From: a bacterium | GTDB lineage: Bacteria; Patescibacteriota; Minisyncoccia; UBA6257; GWB1-50-10 | DNA: 36,588 nucleotides | Direction of reading: 5' to 3' | Assembly (NCBI GenBank): GCA_030647415.1 | Contig: JAUSKB010000011.1 | Span: forward strand, 85,858-122,445 | Shown here: positions 14,380 through 21,746 of the stretch, piece after piece | Layout: each line of letters begins with the position of its first letter | How positions within the stretch are numbered: position 1 is the first letter of the stretch | Made by a program: the position numbers and the translations under genes | The notes under the pieces: generated by a model | Told to the model about the DNA's origin: nothing | The model's database searches: none | The model's input: only the letters and a program-made list of their open reading frames with translations

Positions 14380-15099
14380 TTATGCTGCTTCCAATCCTCT
14401 CCTATGTGCCTCGAGGTGCCCAACCCCATACACCATAAATATATCGTGGCTTACCCATGCAGACCGCACACTCCGAACAACTGACTGATCTCGAAACTCA
14501 CCCGACACCTGTACTACCTCTTGCAGCGGATTATCAGTACGGATTGGGTTTTCGATCTTGAGAAAGAATTCCTTGTCGCTAAGGTCGAGCTTTGTTCCAA
14601 ATAATTGCTTATGAATCAGTGCTATGTGGGAGAGCGAGAAATCGAAATCATCCCAATCGGAGGCCGCGCGATCGCGATCAAGGTACGGGACGACGTATTC
14701 CTCGATGCTTCCCTTCTGAACCACCTGGTGCCACTGTGCTACTGTACGGGCAAAGTAGTAGTACTCTGTCTTCTCTCTTCCAAACAATTTCTCAATGTGA
14801 TTCATCTCTTCGCGCCGATTAGGCTCAAAACATTTCACGAGGACCCCTGCTTGCGCAGCGAGGTACGTCATGAAACCAATTTCCCCGCCGCTGCGGATTG
14901 CCTCTGTATTCGACGCATACGTACCGCGTCTGTCATTTTCAACAACAACCAGCGGGGAATTAGTGTTTACTACGAACTCATTCCACAGTTTTCCCAACTC
15001 TTGAAACTGCGGATGACGCGGATCCCGAGTGTGCTCAGCACCAAACCAGAGGAGCAAATGCTCAATTTTGATCAGCTTAAATTTGCATGAACTGACCAT
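14380..15099 (-). CDS. TraB/Tiki/GumN-like putative metalloprotease
   Basis: Protein of 239 residues without signal peptide. It has two GxxH motifs, GAEHT near the N-terminus and GVGHLEAHRRGLEA near the C-terminus, plus conserved acidic residues in VVVEND and SGGEIGFMTYLA. Two GxxH motifs and a Glu between them are the hallmark of the TraB/PrgY/Tiki superfamily, whose members are metal-dependent proteases or peptide-pheromone inhibitors. Overall similarity is weak, so this is a fold-level suggestion. The frame goes on to TTG 15108 but ATG 15099 is preferred. It is a single gene between copies 2 and 3 of the hairpin repeat. Confidence 0.55.
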   Translation of the reverse strand: MVSSCKFKLIKIEHLLLWFGAEHTRDPRHPQFQELGKLWNEFVVNTNSPLVVVENDRRGTYASNTEAIRSGGEIGFMTYLAAQAGVLVKCFEPNRREEMNHIEKLFGREKTEYYYFARTVAQWHQVVQKGSIEEYVVPYLDRDRAASDWDDFDFSLSHIALIHKQLFGTKLDLSDKEFFLKIENPIRTDNPLQEVVQVSGEFRDQSVVRSVRSAWVSHDIFMVYGVGHLEAHRRGLEAA

Positions 15100-15206
15100 A
15101 GTTAACAATAAAACGGTGTGCTTGTAGCTTATCAGTGCGTCGTTTAATAGACAACATGGAGGCTCTCGCTCGAACCGAAAAAGTCCTCTCGCTACCGAGC
15201 GGATTC

Positions 15207-15296
15207 TGTCCCGCCACGGTGGGACACTGAATTTTCTAACCTCACTCCGTTCGGAGAAAAATCGTGGGTCCCGTAGTGAAGCGTGTTAGAACCTGT
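15207..15296. repeat. Interspersed hairpin repeat, copy 3 (diverged stem)
   Basis: Shares GGGACACTGAATTT (15222-15235) with copy 2 and the tail GTGGGTCCCGTAGTGAAG (15265-15282) with copies 1 and 2, but its inner hairpin is different (CTCCG TT CGGAG). TTCTAAC (tail, minus strand) is complementary to GTTAGAA within the hairpin region, so an alternative pairing is possible. Confidence 0.75.
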
Positions 15297-15312
15297 CTGC
15301 TGACAGGGATGT

Positions 15313-15342
15313 AAACAAAAACACCATGCAATTGCATGGTGT
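15313..15342 (-). terminator. Intrinsic terminator
   Basis: Palindrome ACACCATGCAA/TTGCATGGTGT followed by TTTTGTTT on the minus strand, just after the small membrane-protein gene. Confidence 0.85.
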
Positions 15343-15373
15343 CGGATAAAACTTGAGATATCATCAGGTGTGG

Positions 15374-15871
15374 TCAGAGGTCGTCATGGAAGACGAGGAG
15401 AAAGGTACCAGGAATACATAGGATCAAACCCACCACCCCAAACCACATGTACGCGACGTTATTCGGGAATATGCTAATACCCGAAGGTAGCGTTACCGAC
15501 TCACTCGTGTCTCCCTTATCAAGAATGGTTTCGCGGAGTTTCATGAGGATATTGGTACGCTCCAGTTGCGTCGTGGTGTCGTCAACCTTCTTGAGTTCTG
15601 CGAGAGACAACGAGAGGTTCCGATACCAAAATCCAACATCTTCATCGGGCGTCCGGTAGAGGACCGAGGTATATCCTTCAGTCATACCTTCCTGTTCCGC
15701 ATACGAGAGAGCTGCCGCCACTTCTTCAATGGCCAGCTCGATGGTGTTGGCATCGGCGGCTCTCTTCAACCTGTCGCCGCAGTGGATGTCGAAAACGATG
15801 CCGTTGTAGGTCCGAAGACCAACGAACAGCGCAAGGATCAGGCAGAAAATGACGCCAAGTGCTACTTTCAT
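15374..15871 (-). CDS. Small membrane protein of unknown function
   Basis: Protein of 165 residues with a membrane segment at each end (VALGVIFCLILALFVGL at 3-19 and AYMWFGVVGLILCIPGTFLLVF at 140-161) and an external helical middle (AADANTIELAIEEVAAALSYAEQEG; LERTNILMKLRETILDKGD). This hairpin topology with a helical loop is not tied to a known family. The start is set by AAAGGGG nine bases before ATG 15871; a longer frame to 16006 has no such site. It has its own TTGACA/TACATT promoter and its own terminator, so it is a free-standing gene. Confidence 0.78.
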   Translation of the reverse strand: MKVALGVIFCLILALFVGLRTYNGIVFDIHCGDRLKRAADANTIELAIEEVAAALSYAEQEGMTEGYTSVLYRTPDEDVGFWYRNLSLSLAELKKVDDTTTQLERTNILMKLRETILDKGDTSESVTLPSGISIFPNNVAYMWFGVVGLILCIPGTFLLVFHDDL

Positions 15872-15922
15872 TAGTAATACCCCTTTCGGTGTTTGTGAGA
15901 AATGAGTGAAACAACTAAAAAC

Positions 15923-15952
15923 AATGTAGCATATTTCTATGCTATTTGTCAA
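15923..15952 (-). promoter_or_regulatory. Sigma70-type promoter
   Basis: Minus-strand TTGACA (15947-15952), 18 bases, TACATT (15923-15928). The spacer contains the inverted repeat AGCATA/TATGCT. Confidence 0.8.
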
Positions 15953-16024
15953 GCTTCGGCGGGGCACATTCAACCCTGAAGTGCGACACCGATACCGGAG
16001 GTTCAAACGTCCCGTCAGGGGTAC

Positions 16025-16054
16025 AAAAATAACACCGATGGAATCGGTGTTATT
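16025..16054 (-). terminator. Intrinsic terminator of tRNA-His
   Basis: 12-base stem AATAACACCGAT / ATCGGTGTTATT with a three-base loop and a T-run on the minus strand, eight bases after the tRNA 3' end. Confidence 0.85.
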
Positions 16055-16061
16055 TTGTCAG

Positions 16062-16133
16062 GGTGCCTGACGGGAATCGAACCCGCGTGACCTCCTCCAC
16101 AGAGAGGCGTTCTACCACTGAACTACAGGCACC
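16062..16133 (-). tRNA. tRNA-His (GTG)
   Basis: Cloverleaf with anticodon loop CTGTGGA and stem CCTCT/GGAGG. The acceptor stem has eight pairs (GGTGCCTG/CAGGCACC), with an extra 5' G opposite C73, the classic mark of tRNA-His. CCA is not encoded. Confidence 0.93.
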
Positions 16134-16193
16134 ATATGCAAAACTTACGAACTTACTCTACGCCAGCTCATCTGGATGGTCAATCCTTCGATG

Positions 16194-16601
16194 TTACTCA
16201 GGATAAATGCGGTGGCGCGTCTTGCGGCGCTCGCTCCGCATCTCCTTCTCGATATGCCGACGCTCCTCCACGCTCCGCGGCGGCTCCGTGGGTACACGCG
16301 GCACGGGCGGCGTGATTGCTTTACGGACGATGCGCTCGAGCTCGGAGAGCGCAGTCTCACGGTTCAACACCTGGAACCGTTCCTCCTCGCAGGTCACCTC
16401 GAGCTCCCCCTGCTTCGTAATCTGGTGTCCCAGACGTTCGCGAAGGAGCACGTGTTCGGTTTCTGTGAGCGGTAACTGGTCCACCGGTACCCAGAGGTGC
16501 ACCTTTGTGGCACGCTTGTTCGTCCGTTGCCCGCCGGGACCGCCGGAACGCGTCGCCTGGAAGCGGACAAGGTGTGGCGGTATGAGTTCCCGTTCAGTCA
16601 T
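16194..16601 (-). CDS. arfB: ArfB/YaeJ-type ribosome-rescue peptidyl-tRNA hydrolase
   Basis: Release-factor-like protein of 135 residues that frees peptides from stalled ribosomes. The catalytic loop RSGGPGGQRTNKRATKVHL is intact, with GGQ at 23-25. The rest follows the ArfB pattern: VQ-type strand ELEVTCEEERFQVLNRE, then a basic C-terminal tail (RRHIEKEMRSERRKTRHRIYPE) that in the known family enters the empty mRNA channel. The lack of a codon-reading domain and the length rule out RF1/RF2. It lies alone, divergent from the DedA-like gene across a palindrome-rich gap. No Shine-Dalgarno is apparent. Confidence 0.93.
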   Translation of the reverse strand: MTERELIPPHLVRFQATRSGGPGGQRTNKRATKVHLWVPVDQLPLTETEHVLLRERLGHQITKQGELEVTCEEERFQVLNRETALSELERIVRKAITPPVPRVPTEPPRSVEERRHIEKEMRSERRKTRHRIYPE

Positions 16602-16620
16602 GCGTAGAAATCAAATATGG

Positions 16621-16740
16621 GGAGGTTCAACCTCCGAAATTCACAGACAAGGTGTGGGAGGTCGAACCTCCAAGGATGTCCGACATCCAGCACTCATAAA
16701 TGCACAATAATTGGGATGTCGGACATCGAGGAGGTTGAAG
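16621..16740. repeat. Cluster of four short palindromes arranged symmetrically
   Basis: GGAGGTTCAACCTCC (16621-16635), GGAGGTCGAACCTCC (16657-16671), GGATGTCCGACATCC (16674-16688) and GATGTCGGACATC (16715-16727), followed by GGAGGTTGAA (16730-16739), which is the complement of part of the first. The last two palindromes are inverted copies of each other. The cluster fills the divergent promoter region of arfB and the DedA-like gene. Confidence 0.85.
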
Positions 16741-16771
16741 CATGGTACAATGGTAGCCGACACCATTTCGT

Positions 16772-17440
16772 ATGGAAAGCCTGCTTGATACTATCGGCCA
16801 GCTCATGCTCCAGTACCCCGCCTGGAGCCATCTCATCCTCGGGGTCGCCACGATTATTCAGGGTGAGCTTGCTGTTTTCGCCGCAGTCTACCTCGTGGTA
16901 AGCGGTAGTTTAGGGTGGTTCGAATACCTCTATTCCACAGCCGGCATTCTGTTCGTTGCGGAGTTTTTCATTTACCTCGTGGGACGAAATATCCGAACTA
17001 CCCGGTTCGGGTGGCGCCTCTCCCGACGCATGAAGGAAAACCGAAAGGTGCAGCTTTACACCTACTACCTGAAGCAGAACATGCAAAAGCTCTTCGTCAT
17101 CTCGAAATTCCTGCCCGGCACGAACCTCGTCATCATCCTTCTCACGGGGTGGTCGAAGACGAAACTCGGCAGCTACCTCAAGTCGTACCTCACGAGTCTC
17201 CTCCTCTGGTTCGGGAGCATGACCGCACTCGCCTACCTTTTAACCTCCGAGCTCCACCAGCTCAAGGCGGACAAAGTGTTTCGCGAGGTGGAGTACGTCA
17301 TTGGCGGCGTTGTGATTATCATCGTCGTCGGCGAGCACTTCCTCCGGAAGGCGATCCGGCGAGCCGCCCACATCGAGGAGGTCCCGGCGGAGAGCGAGGA
17401 GCCGCCCGCAGACGACCCGGGAGCGCGCCGGAGCGAATAG
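16772..17440 (+). CDS. DedA/SNARE-associated (VTT) family membrane protein
   Basis: Membrane protein of 222 residues. DedA proteins are lipid flippase-like (undecaprenyl phosphate or phospholipid). The family segments are GELAVFAAVYLVVSGSLGWFEYLYSTAGILFVAEFFIYLVGR and VISKFLPGTNLVIILLTGWSK, the place of the usual F/RF-x-PG-x-R motif, but with Asn instead of Arg after PGT. Four to five membrane segments, and a Glu/Asp-rich cytosolic tail (200-222). TACAAT lies 23 bases before the ATG at 16772. It ends at a strong terminator. Confidence 0.82.
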   Translation: MESLLDTIGQLMLQYPAWSHLILGVATIIQGELAVFAAVYLVVSGSLGWFEYLYSTAGILFVAEFFIYLVGRNIRTTRFGWRLSRRMKENRKVQLYTYYLKQNMQKLFVISKFLPGTNLVIILLTGWSKTKLGSYLKSYLTSLLLWFGSMTALAYLLTSELHQLKADKVFREVEYVIGGVVIIIVVGEHFLRKAIRRAAHIEEVPAESEEPPADDPGARRSE

Positions 17441-17456
17441 CCTGGGAGGAAATAAG

Positions 17457-17484
17457 AAGCCCACACGTGGTGCGGGCCTTTTTT
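17457..17484 (+). terminator. Intrinsic terminator after the DedA-like gene
   Basis: GCCCACAC/GTGCGGGC stem with a bulge and six T, between convergent genes. Confidence 0.85.
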
Positions 17485-18307
17485 ATGGTTTGGCGATGAG
17501 CGCCGCATAGCGGAGCACTGCCCTGCCGTACGCTCCCCGGTTGTACCGTCGGAGTGCCTGGAACTGCGACCGGCGATTTGTGGACCACCCGTTCGCGAGC
17601 AGGTGGTTCCCGGCACTCACGAGCGCGTCATGCTCATTGAAGAGGTTAACCACGCCATCCCCGTCGCCGTCCCGCGCGAGATGATACTGCGAGGGCATGA
17701 ATTGCGTCAGACCGAACGCCCCCTTCCGCGAGCTCGGCGTGGTGAATAGGTCGATGATGCCATTGCGTGCCAGCCGGAGCGCCGCCGCAAGCTCCCTTCG
17801 CCAGAACGAGCGAGATCGGAGTGGCCGACGCTTCGACTGCTCCACCTTCGCTACCGCGTACCATGTGTAGAGTGCGGGAATCACGCGGAACATACCCTGG
17901 TACCTGCCGAAGTTTGTTTCAAACCGATATTGCGACACGTAGAGCTCTGGCGGGATGCCATTGACCACCGAGAGCGAGTCGAGAAACGCCCGGTGAGCAT
18001 TAAGATACCACCGTCCGTAGACAACCGACGAGTCGGTGATCAATTCATCGTAGCCTTGGTACTGCGGCTCCCACCGGAGCACTGCAGAATCAATACTACA
18101 CCGCGGGTCGTCGAGCACCGACGCAACGAACCCGAAGTCGTCGAGCGAGTCGGCGAGCGCCGCGACAAGACGCTCGTGGTCCGCGGCGCGGTTCACCACG
18201 TAGACCACCGTGAATGCCGGTGAAACCACGAAAGCGGTGTCGGGACCTCCGGAACGGGCTGACGCGAAGCCGAGCATAGCAAGCGCGCCCATGAGCAGTG
18301 TGCGCAT
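17483..18307 (-). CDS. MltB-like lytic transglycosylase
   Basis: Exported enzyme of 274 residues that cuts the glycan chain of peptidoglycan. Signal peptide (1-17, ending SAR/ASA-like). The catalytic Glu is at about 130 in VSQYRFETNFGRYQG, and the MltB-family block GAFGLTQFMPSQYHLARDGDGDGVVNLFNEHDALVSAGNHLL follows (about 195-238), then an RRYNRG segment. The DGDGDG loop is also typical of SLT_2 proteins. No lipobox Cys is seen, so it is probably secreted or periplasm-like. AAAGGAGG lies five bases before the ATG. Together with the peptidoglycan-binding protein at 3026, it suggests active wall remodelling. Confidence 0.9.
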   Translation of the reverse strand: MRTLLMGALAMLGFASARSGGPDTAFVVSPAFTVVYVVNRAADHERLVAALADSLDDFGFVASVLDDPRCSIDSAVLRWEPQYQGYDELITDSSVVYGRWYLNAHRAFLDSLSVVNGIPPELYVSQYRFETNFGRYQGMFRVIPALYTWYAVAKVEQSKRRPLRSRSFWRRELAAALRLARNGIIDLFTTPSSRKGAFGLTQFMPSQYHLARDGDGDGVVNLFNEHDALVSAGNHLLANGWSTNRRSQFQALRRYNRGAYGRAVLRYAALIAKP

Positions 18308-18387
18308 GGTTTCCTCCTTTTTTGGTTCTTGAATAGTACTGGCTCCATCCTACCGGATGCCGCGTTGCAGGCGCAAGTGTTTGTTCA

Positions 18388-18423
18388 TTTTCTCGTATAG
18401 GACGGCCGTCCTATACGAGAAAA
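18388..18423. repeat. Perfect 36-base palindrome with GGACGGCCGTCC centre
   Basis: Left half TTTTCTCGTATAGGACGG, right half its exact complement, no loop. The central 12 bases are the same as in the 46-base palindrome at 21747-21792 while the arms differ. Confidence 0.9.
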
Positions 18424-18485
18424 CCAAGTGCGCCAGAAAGTCTTGTGTGATAGGGCGCTCGCTTTGGTGTGGATGGGTGGAGCCG

Positions 18486-18815
18486 TTAGTGAATTAGCGC
18501 GTTGATTTTCGCGGCGAGTATAAAGTCATTCTCCGAAAGTCCGTTCACCGCGTGCGTCCACAGTTCGATGCGGACCATGCCGTACGCGAGAAAAACGTCC
18601 GGGTGGTGCCCCTCCGCCTCCGCGGCCGCACCCACGCGGTCCACGAACGCGAGCGCGGACTTGAAATCGGGGAAGATGAATTCTCGGGATATCTTTTTGC
18701 CGTCAGGCGTGAGTGTCCAACCCGGCGCCTGGGCGAGAAGCGCATCCGCCTCGTTTCTAGTGAGCGGCGGCGTATTCCCCTCGCACGCGACGCACTTCTT
18801 CTGGGTGAGGTCCAT
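18486..18815 (-). CDS. phhB: Pterin-4a-carbinolamine dehydratase (PCD/DCoH)
   Basis: Small enzyme of 109 residues that dehydrates 4a-hydroxy-tetrahydropterin. The motif EGHHPDVFLAYGMVRIELWTHAVNGLSENDF contains the two active-site His and the distal His/Asp of the family, and PLTRNEADALLAQAPGW is the normal N-terminal helix. No aromatic amino-acid hydroxylase is seen nearby, so the substrate source is unclear; the family also has members in molybdopterin or folate metabolism. TATACT (18824-18829) lies eight bases before the ATG. Confidence 0.93.
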   Translation of the reverse strand: MDLTQKKCVACEGNTPPLTRNEADALLAQAPGWTLTPDGKKISREFIFPDFKSALAFVDRVGAAAEAEGHHPDVFLAYGMVRIELWTHAVNGLSENDFILAAKINALIH

Positions 18816-18823
18816 ATCCGGAT

Positions 18824-18829
18824 AGTATA
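18824..18829 (-). promoter_or_regulatory. -10 box eight bases before the phhB start
   Basis: Minus-strand TATACT; near-leaderless geometry. Confidence 0.5.
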
Positions 18830-18844
18830 CTCTGTTTCGCCTCC

Positions 18845-19123
18845 CTACTCCTTTGCTCCAAAAAGCTCCAACTCTTCGAACTCCCGGATGAGCTCCGCCA
18901 CGCGGACCTTCCCCAGCTTCCGCTCGTAGCGCTCCCGGAACTCGGCGGGCATCGTGGCGCCGGACGCCTGGTTTGCCGTTAGCGTTTCCAAAAACGCCTG
19001 TTCTGCCGCCTCGCGTTCCCGGGCTCGGTCCGCACGCTGATGTTCACTCGCCTCCTCCGGCGCCGGCGGAAGCGGCACCTCGCCGTAGTCCGGCGGCATC
19101 GTGGATTCAAATAGTTTGGGCAT
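18845..19123 (-). CDS. Small charged hypothetical protein
   Basis: Protein of 92 residues, not recognised. N-terminal Pro-rich segment (MPPDYGEVPLPPAPEE), then a long charged helix (HQRADRAREREAAEQAFLETL) and a second helix (ERYERKLGKVRVAELIREFEELEL). Highly charged, no membrane segment. It ends 29 bases before the phhB ATG on the same strand. No Shine-Dalgarno site is seen, so the call relies on the length of the open frame and the protein-like composition. Confidence 0.55.
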   Translation of the reverse strand: MPKLFESTMPPDYGEVPLPPAPEEASEHQRADRAREREAAEQAFLETLTANQASGATMPAEFRERYERKLGKVRVAELIREFEELELFGAKE

Positions 19124-19270
19124 GAGATAAGGATACCACGCGTATCGGGAATTTTGATCTTTTCAAGCAGAAAAAACTTGTTGTTTTTCAGTAAGAAATT
19201 TAGTAAGGTGAAAAGTGCCCTAGAGAAAGATTGCGAATTCGGCATGCTCTCTTTGCAAAAGCCTAGAAAT

Positions 19271-19342
19271 GCCGCGGTAGCTCAATGGTAGAGCGCCACT
19301 CTGAAGAAGTGGGCGTTGGGTGTTCGATTCACCCCCGCGGCA
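19271..19342 (+). tRNA. tRNA-Phe (GAA)
   Basis: Acceptor GCCGCGG/CCGCGGC, discriminator A, D-arm GCTC/GAGC, anticodon stem CCACT/AGTGG with loop CTGAAGA. CCA is not encoded. Its 3' end is copied at 19532-19550 and an inverted copy of TTCGATTCACC is at 19402-19412. Confidence 0.93.
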
Positions 19343-19570
19343 CAGGTGAGCAGTAGCGAGCGTAGTGACGCGGGGAGCGAGGAGACTGCTCACCTCGCGA
19401 TGGTGAATCGAAGGCCGGAGCGATGTTTCGCCAGCAGACGGAACCGTGAGGCCGTGGCCAGCCCGAGGCGAGTGACGGCAAGCTGACCACCGCTTTCAGC
19501 GGGGCCCCGCCGCTGGCGGTGGGAGGCGCGGTCGATCACCCCCGCGGCACCATCGTTTGTCACCAAGACC
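19343..19570 (+). other. Structured spacer with copies of the tRNA-Phe 3' end
   Basis: Begins with the hairpin AGGTGAGCAGT (19344-19354) / ACTGCTCACCT (19385-19395), then GGTGAATCGAA (19402-19412), the complement of the tRNA-Phe T-arm 3' strand, then GC-rich sequence, and finally TCGATCACCCCCGCGGCAC (19532-19550), a direct copy of the tRNA 3' end with one base missing. No gene is seen. It could be the scar of an element that used the tRNA end as target. Confidence 0.65.
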
Positions 19571-20314
19571 ATGCAACCAACTCCCCTCCTCTCCGTCCGG
19601 GACCTCGCCGTTGAGATTGACGGCACCTCGGTACTCAAGAACGTCTCGTTCGACATTGCGCCGCAGGAGGTGCTCGCCATCGTAGGACCGAACGGCGCCG
19701 GAAAGTCGGTGCTTTTGAAGACCCTCCTTGGTTTTTTTAGGCCATCCGGCGGCTCAATCTCATTCGCACCCGGAACGCGTATCGGGTACCTCCCCCAGCG
19801 GTTTCACGTGGATTCATACCTTCCCATGACGGCGCTCGAATTTCTGGAGCTCAAGCGGGCCATGCCTACCCGCCTCGCGGAAGTTCCGGCGAAGCAAGCC
19901 GGCAGGCAGGCACTCGCGCGGGCCATCGAGCAGACGGAAATCTCGCCGAAGCTCCTCGTAACGCCGCTCGCCTACCTCTCAAGCGGCCAGCTTCAGAAGG
20001 TGCTACTCGCCTGGGCGCTCATGAACGAACCGAACCTTCTCTTTTTTGACGAACCGACGGAAAACGTTGACGTGGTAGGCCAAGAGTCGGTATACTCGCT
20101 CCTTCACCATCTCCAGGACCACCTCGGCATCGCCCTCATCATCATCTCGCACGACCTCCATGTGGTGTACCGGTACGCAAACCACGTGCTCTGCCTCAAC
20201 CACACGATGACCTGCTACGGCGAGCCGCAGACCGCGCTCACCTCGGCGGCGCTCTCGGAGCTCTACGGCGACCACGCCTTCTTCCACCACCACCACTTTA
20301 ATGAAAAACTCTAA
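19571..20314 (+). CDS. Metal ABC transporter ATP-binding protein (Zn/Mn type)
   Basis: ATPase of 247 residues for an ABC importer of the ZnuC/MntB/TroB group. Walker A GPNGAGKS at 39-46, Q-loop near YLPQRF (73-78), signature LSSGQLQK (136-143), Walker B LLFFDEP (156-162), and switch His194 in IIISHD. The C-terminal DHAFFHHHHF is His-rich, as often in zinc importers. Its partner is the ABC-3 permease at 20529. The start at 19571 lacks a clear Shine-Dalgarno site and directly follows the tRNA-Phe duplicate region. The solute-binding protein is not in the window. Confidence 0.9.
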   Translation: MQPTPLLSVRDLAVEIDGTSVLKNVSFDIAPQEVLAIVGPNGAGKSVLLKTLLGFFRPSGGSISFAPGTRIGYLPQRFHVDSYLPMTALEFLELKRAMPTRLAEVPAKQAGRQALARAIEQTEISPKLLVTPLAYLSSGQLQKVLLAWALMNEPNLLFFDEPTENVDVVGQESVYSLLHHLQDHLGIALIIISHDLHVVYRYANHVLCLNHTMTCYGEPQTALTSAALSELYGDHAFFHHHHFNEKL

Positions 20315-20469
20315 ATCCAAAATTCTAGACTCTAAATGGTTCGACGAGCTCACCATCCCGAGCGAAGCCGAGGGACAAACCCCAAGCACTAAATCCCAAA
20401 CAAATCTCAATAACCAAAATTTCAATGGGTTCGTTTAGAACATTAGAATTTTGATATTGTTTAGAATTT

Positions 20470-20499
20470 TCCGCCGAAGGCGGATCAGCCTCTGGCTGA
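20470..20499. repeat. Two tandem mini-hairpins
   Basis: TCCGCC-GAA-GGCGGA directly followed by TCAGCC-TCT-GGCTGA, in the AT-rich 214-base gap between the ABC genes. The rest of that gap is CTAAATCC/TTTAGAATT-like low-complexity sequence. Confidence 0.85.
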
Positions 20500-20516
20500 A
20501 GATATAATTTAGAGCT

Positions 20517-20522
20517 TAGAAT
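20517..20522 (+). promoter_or_regulatory. -10-like box six bases before the permease start
   Basis: TAGAAT, then six bases and ATG 20529. A second box TATAAT lies at 20503-20508. Confidence 0.35.
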
Positions 20523-20528
20523 TTACTT

Positions 20529-21296
20529 ATGGATATAACCCTCCTCACTGCAGTCTCCGGCGTCCTCGTCGCTATGGCAAGCGGCCTCGTCGGCTCGTTC
20601 CTTGTTCTCCGCCGGATGACACTCCTTTCGGATGCACTCTCGCACGTGGCGCTCCCCGGCATCGCGCTCGGGGTGCTTTTCCATGTGGAGCCGATTGTTG
20701 GCGGGCTCCTTTCACTCCTCATTGGCATTCTCATCATCTGGGGCGTGGAGGACCGGACCCGGCTCGCCGTGGAATCCGTGACCGGCGTCCTTTTCGTGAC
20801 CGCGCTCGCCCTCGGGGCGACCCTCGCCCCCGACACGGAGCTCCTGGAGGCCTTTTTCGGGAATGTGGAACGCGTCACGGCAAGCGGCGCGTTCCTCCAG
20901 GCGGGGGTGGCGCTCCTCATCATCGTTGTCGCGCTTCGGTGGCTGAAGCCGCTTCTCATCACCTCCATCGCGCCCGACCTCGCGGTGGCGGACAAGGTTC
21001 CCGAGCGCTGGATGAAGCTTCTCCTCCTCATGCTCATCGCGCTCACCATTACCATCGGCATCAGCTTTGTCGGTGTCCTCCTTATGAGCGGGCTTTCCAT
21101 CATTCCCGCCGCAACCGCCCGAAACCTTTCGCGCACCTACAAGTCATTCGTGGTGATCACGGTTATCCTCGCCATCGTCGCCATGATTACCGGCCTCGAG
21201 GCGCACCTCCTCTGGGGGTTACGCATCGGCACCGTCACTGTCTTCGTGAGCGCATTCCTCTTCGTGGCGAGTCTTTTCGCAAAACGCCGGACGTAG
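20529..21296 (+). CDS. Metal ABC transporter permease (ABC-3 family, ZnuB-like)
   Basis: Integral membrane protein of 255 residues with seven to eight membrane segments. Family features: LVGSFLVLRRMTLLSDALSHVALPGIALG near the N-terminus and SFVGVLLMSGLSIIPAATARNLSRTYKSF with the coupling region to the ATPase, then GLRIGTVTVFVSAFLF. Partner of the ATPase at 19571-20314, but separated from it by an unusually long 214-base gap with mini-hairpins. Promoter-like boxes just before the ATG may allow separate transcription. Zinc or manganese is the likely substrate; no Zur or MntR site was recognised. Confidence 0.92.
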   Translation: MDITLLTAVSGVLVAMASGLVGSFLVLRRMTLLSDALSHVALPGIALGVLFHVEPIVGGLLSLLIGILIIWGVEDRTRLAVESVTGVLFVTALALGATLAPDTELLEAFFGNVERVTASGAFLQAGVALLIIVVALRWLKPLLITSIAPDLAVADKVPERWMKLLLLMLIALTITIGISFVGVLLMSGLSIIPAATARNLSRTYKSFVVITVILAIVAMITGLEAHLLWGLRIGTVTVFVSAFLFVASLFAKRRT

Positions 21297-21355
21297 GGGT
21301 GACACGTGCAAATTGGGAATCAGAAGCGCCACTCACCAAGTCCCCACCAACAAGA

Positions 21356-21540
21356 GCATGTGCCTCCCTTCCGCCGCGCACCTGCCCGAACGACCAGAGT
21401 CGTCCCCCGCCAGAATGACTCTCCGCCCGGATAACACGATCGGACGGGTGTCGGGCTGGGGTCGGACGGGTCTCGGAGCGCGTAATGAGGGGAGCGAGTC
21501 CCGCCGGGGCGGGATGATGTGGCGGAAGGGAGGCACATGC
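21356..21540. repeat. 185-base element with perfect 20-base terminal inverted repeats
   Basis: Left end GCATGTGCCTCCCTTCCGCC (21356-21375), right end its exact complement (21521-21540). 145 bases between, without coding capacity. The flanking dinucleotide is GA on both sides, which is too short to prove a target duplication. Confidence 0.75.
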
Positions 21541-21667
21541 GAAGAAAAAACTTATCCACACCCCTCCCCATTTTCACCAAAACCGTTCTGCTATACTGAA
21601 TGCAGAACCTAAGCAACAAAAAAGTTCGAAAGTTTTAGGGCAAAACACAATTTGCCCAACCAAAATA

Positions 21668-21693
21668 GACCCCTCATTCATTATCGAGGGGTC
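21668..21693. terminator. Hairpin, possible terminator
   Basis: GACCCCTC and GAGGGGTC around a ten-base loop with T-rich sequence on both sides. No gene clearly uses it. Confidence 0.5.
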
Positions 21694-21746
21694 GAATCAT
21701 TTTCATACTCTCCCGTCCCAGTACTAGAAACTTTTTACTAATCACC

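Noticed and set aside
13947-14429. 160-codon minus-strand frame
   Set aside because: Mostly repeat sequence (copy 2) and overlaps the end of the TraB-like gene; the same KKSxLCGDGFF peptide arises from copy 1, showing it is repeat-derived.
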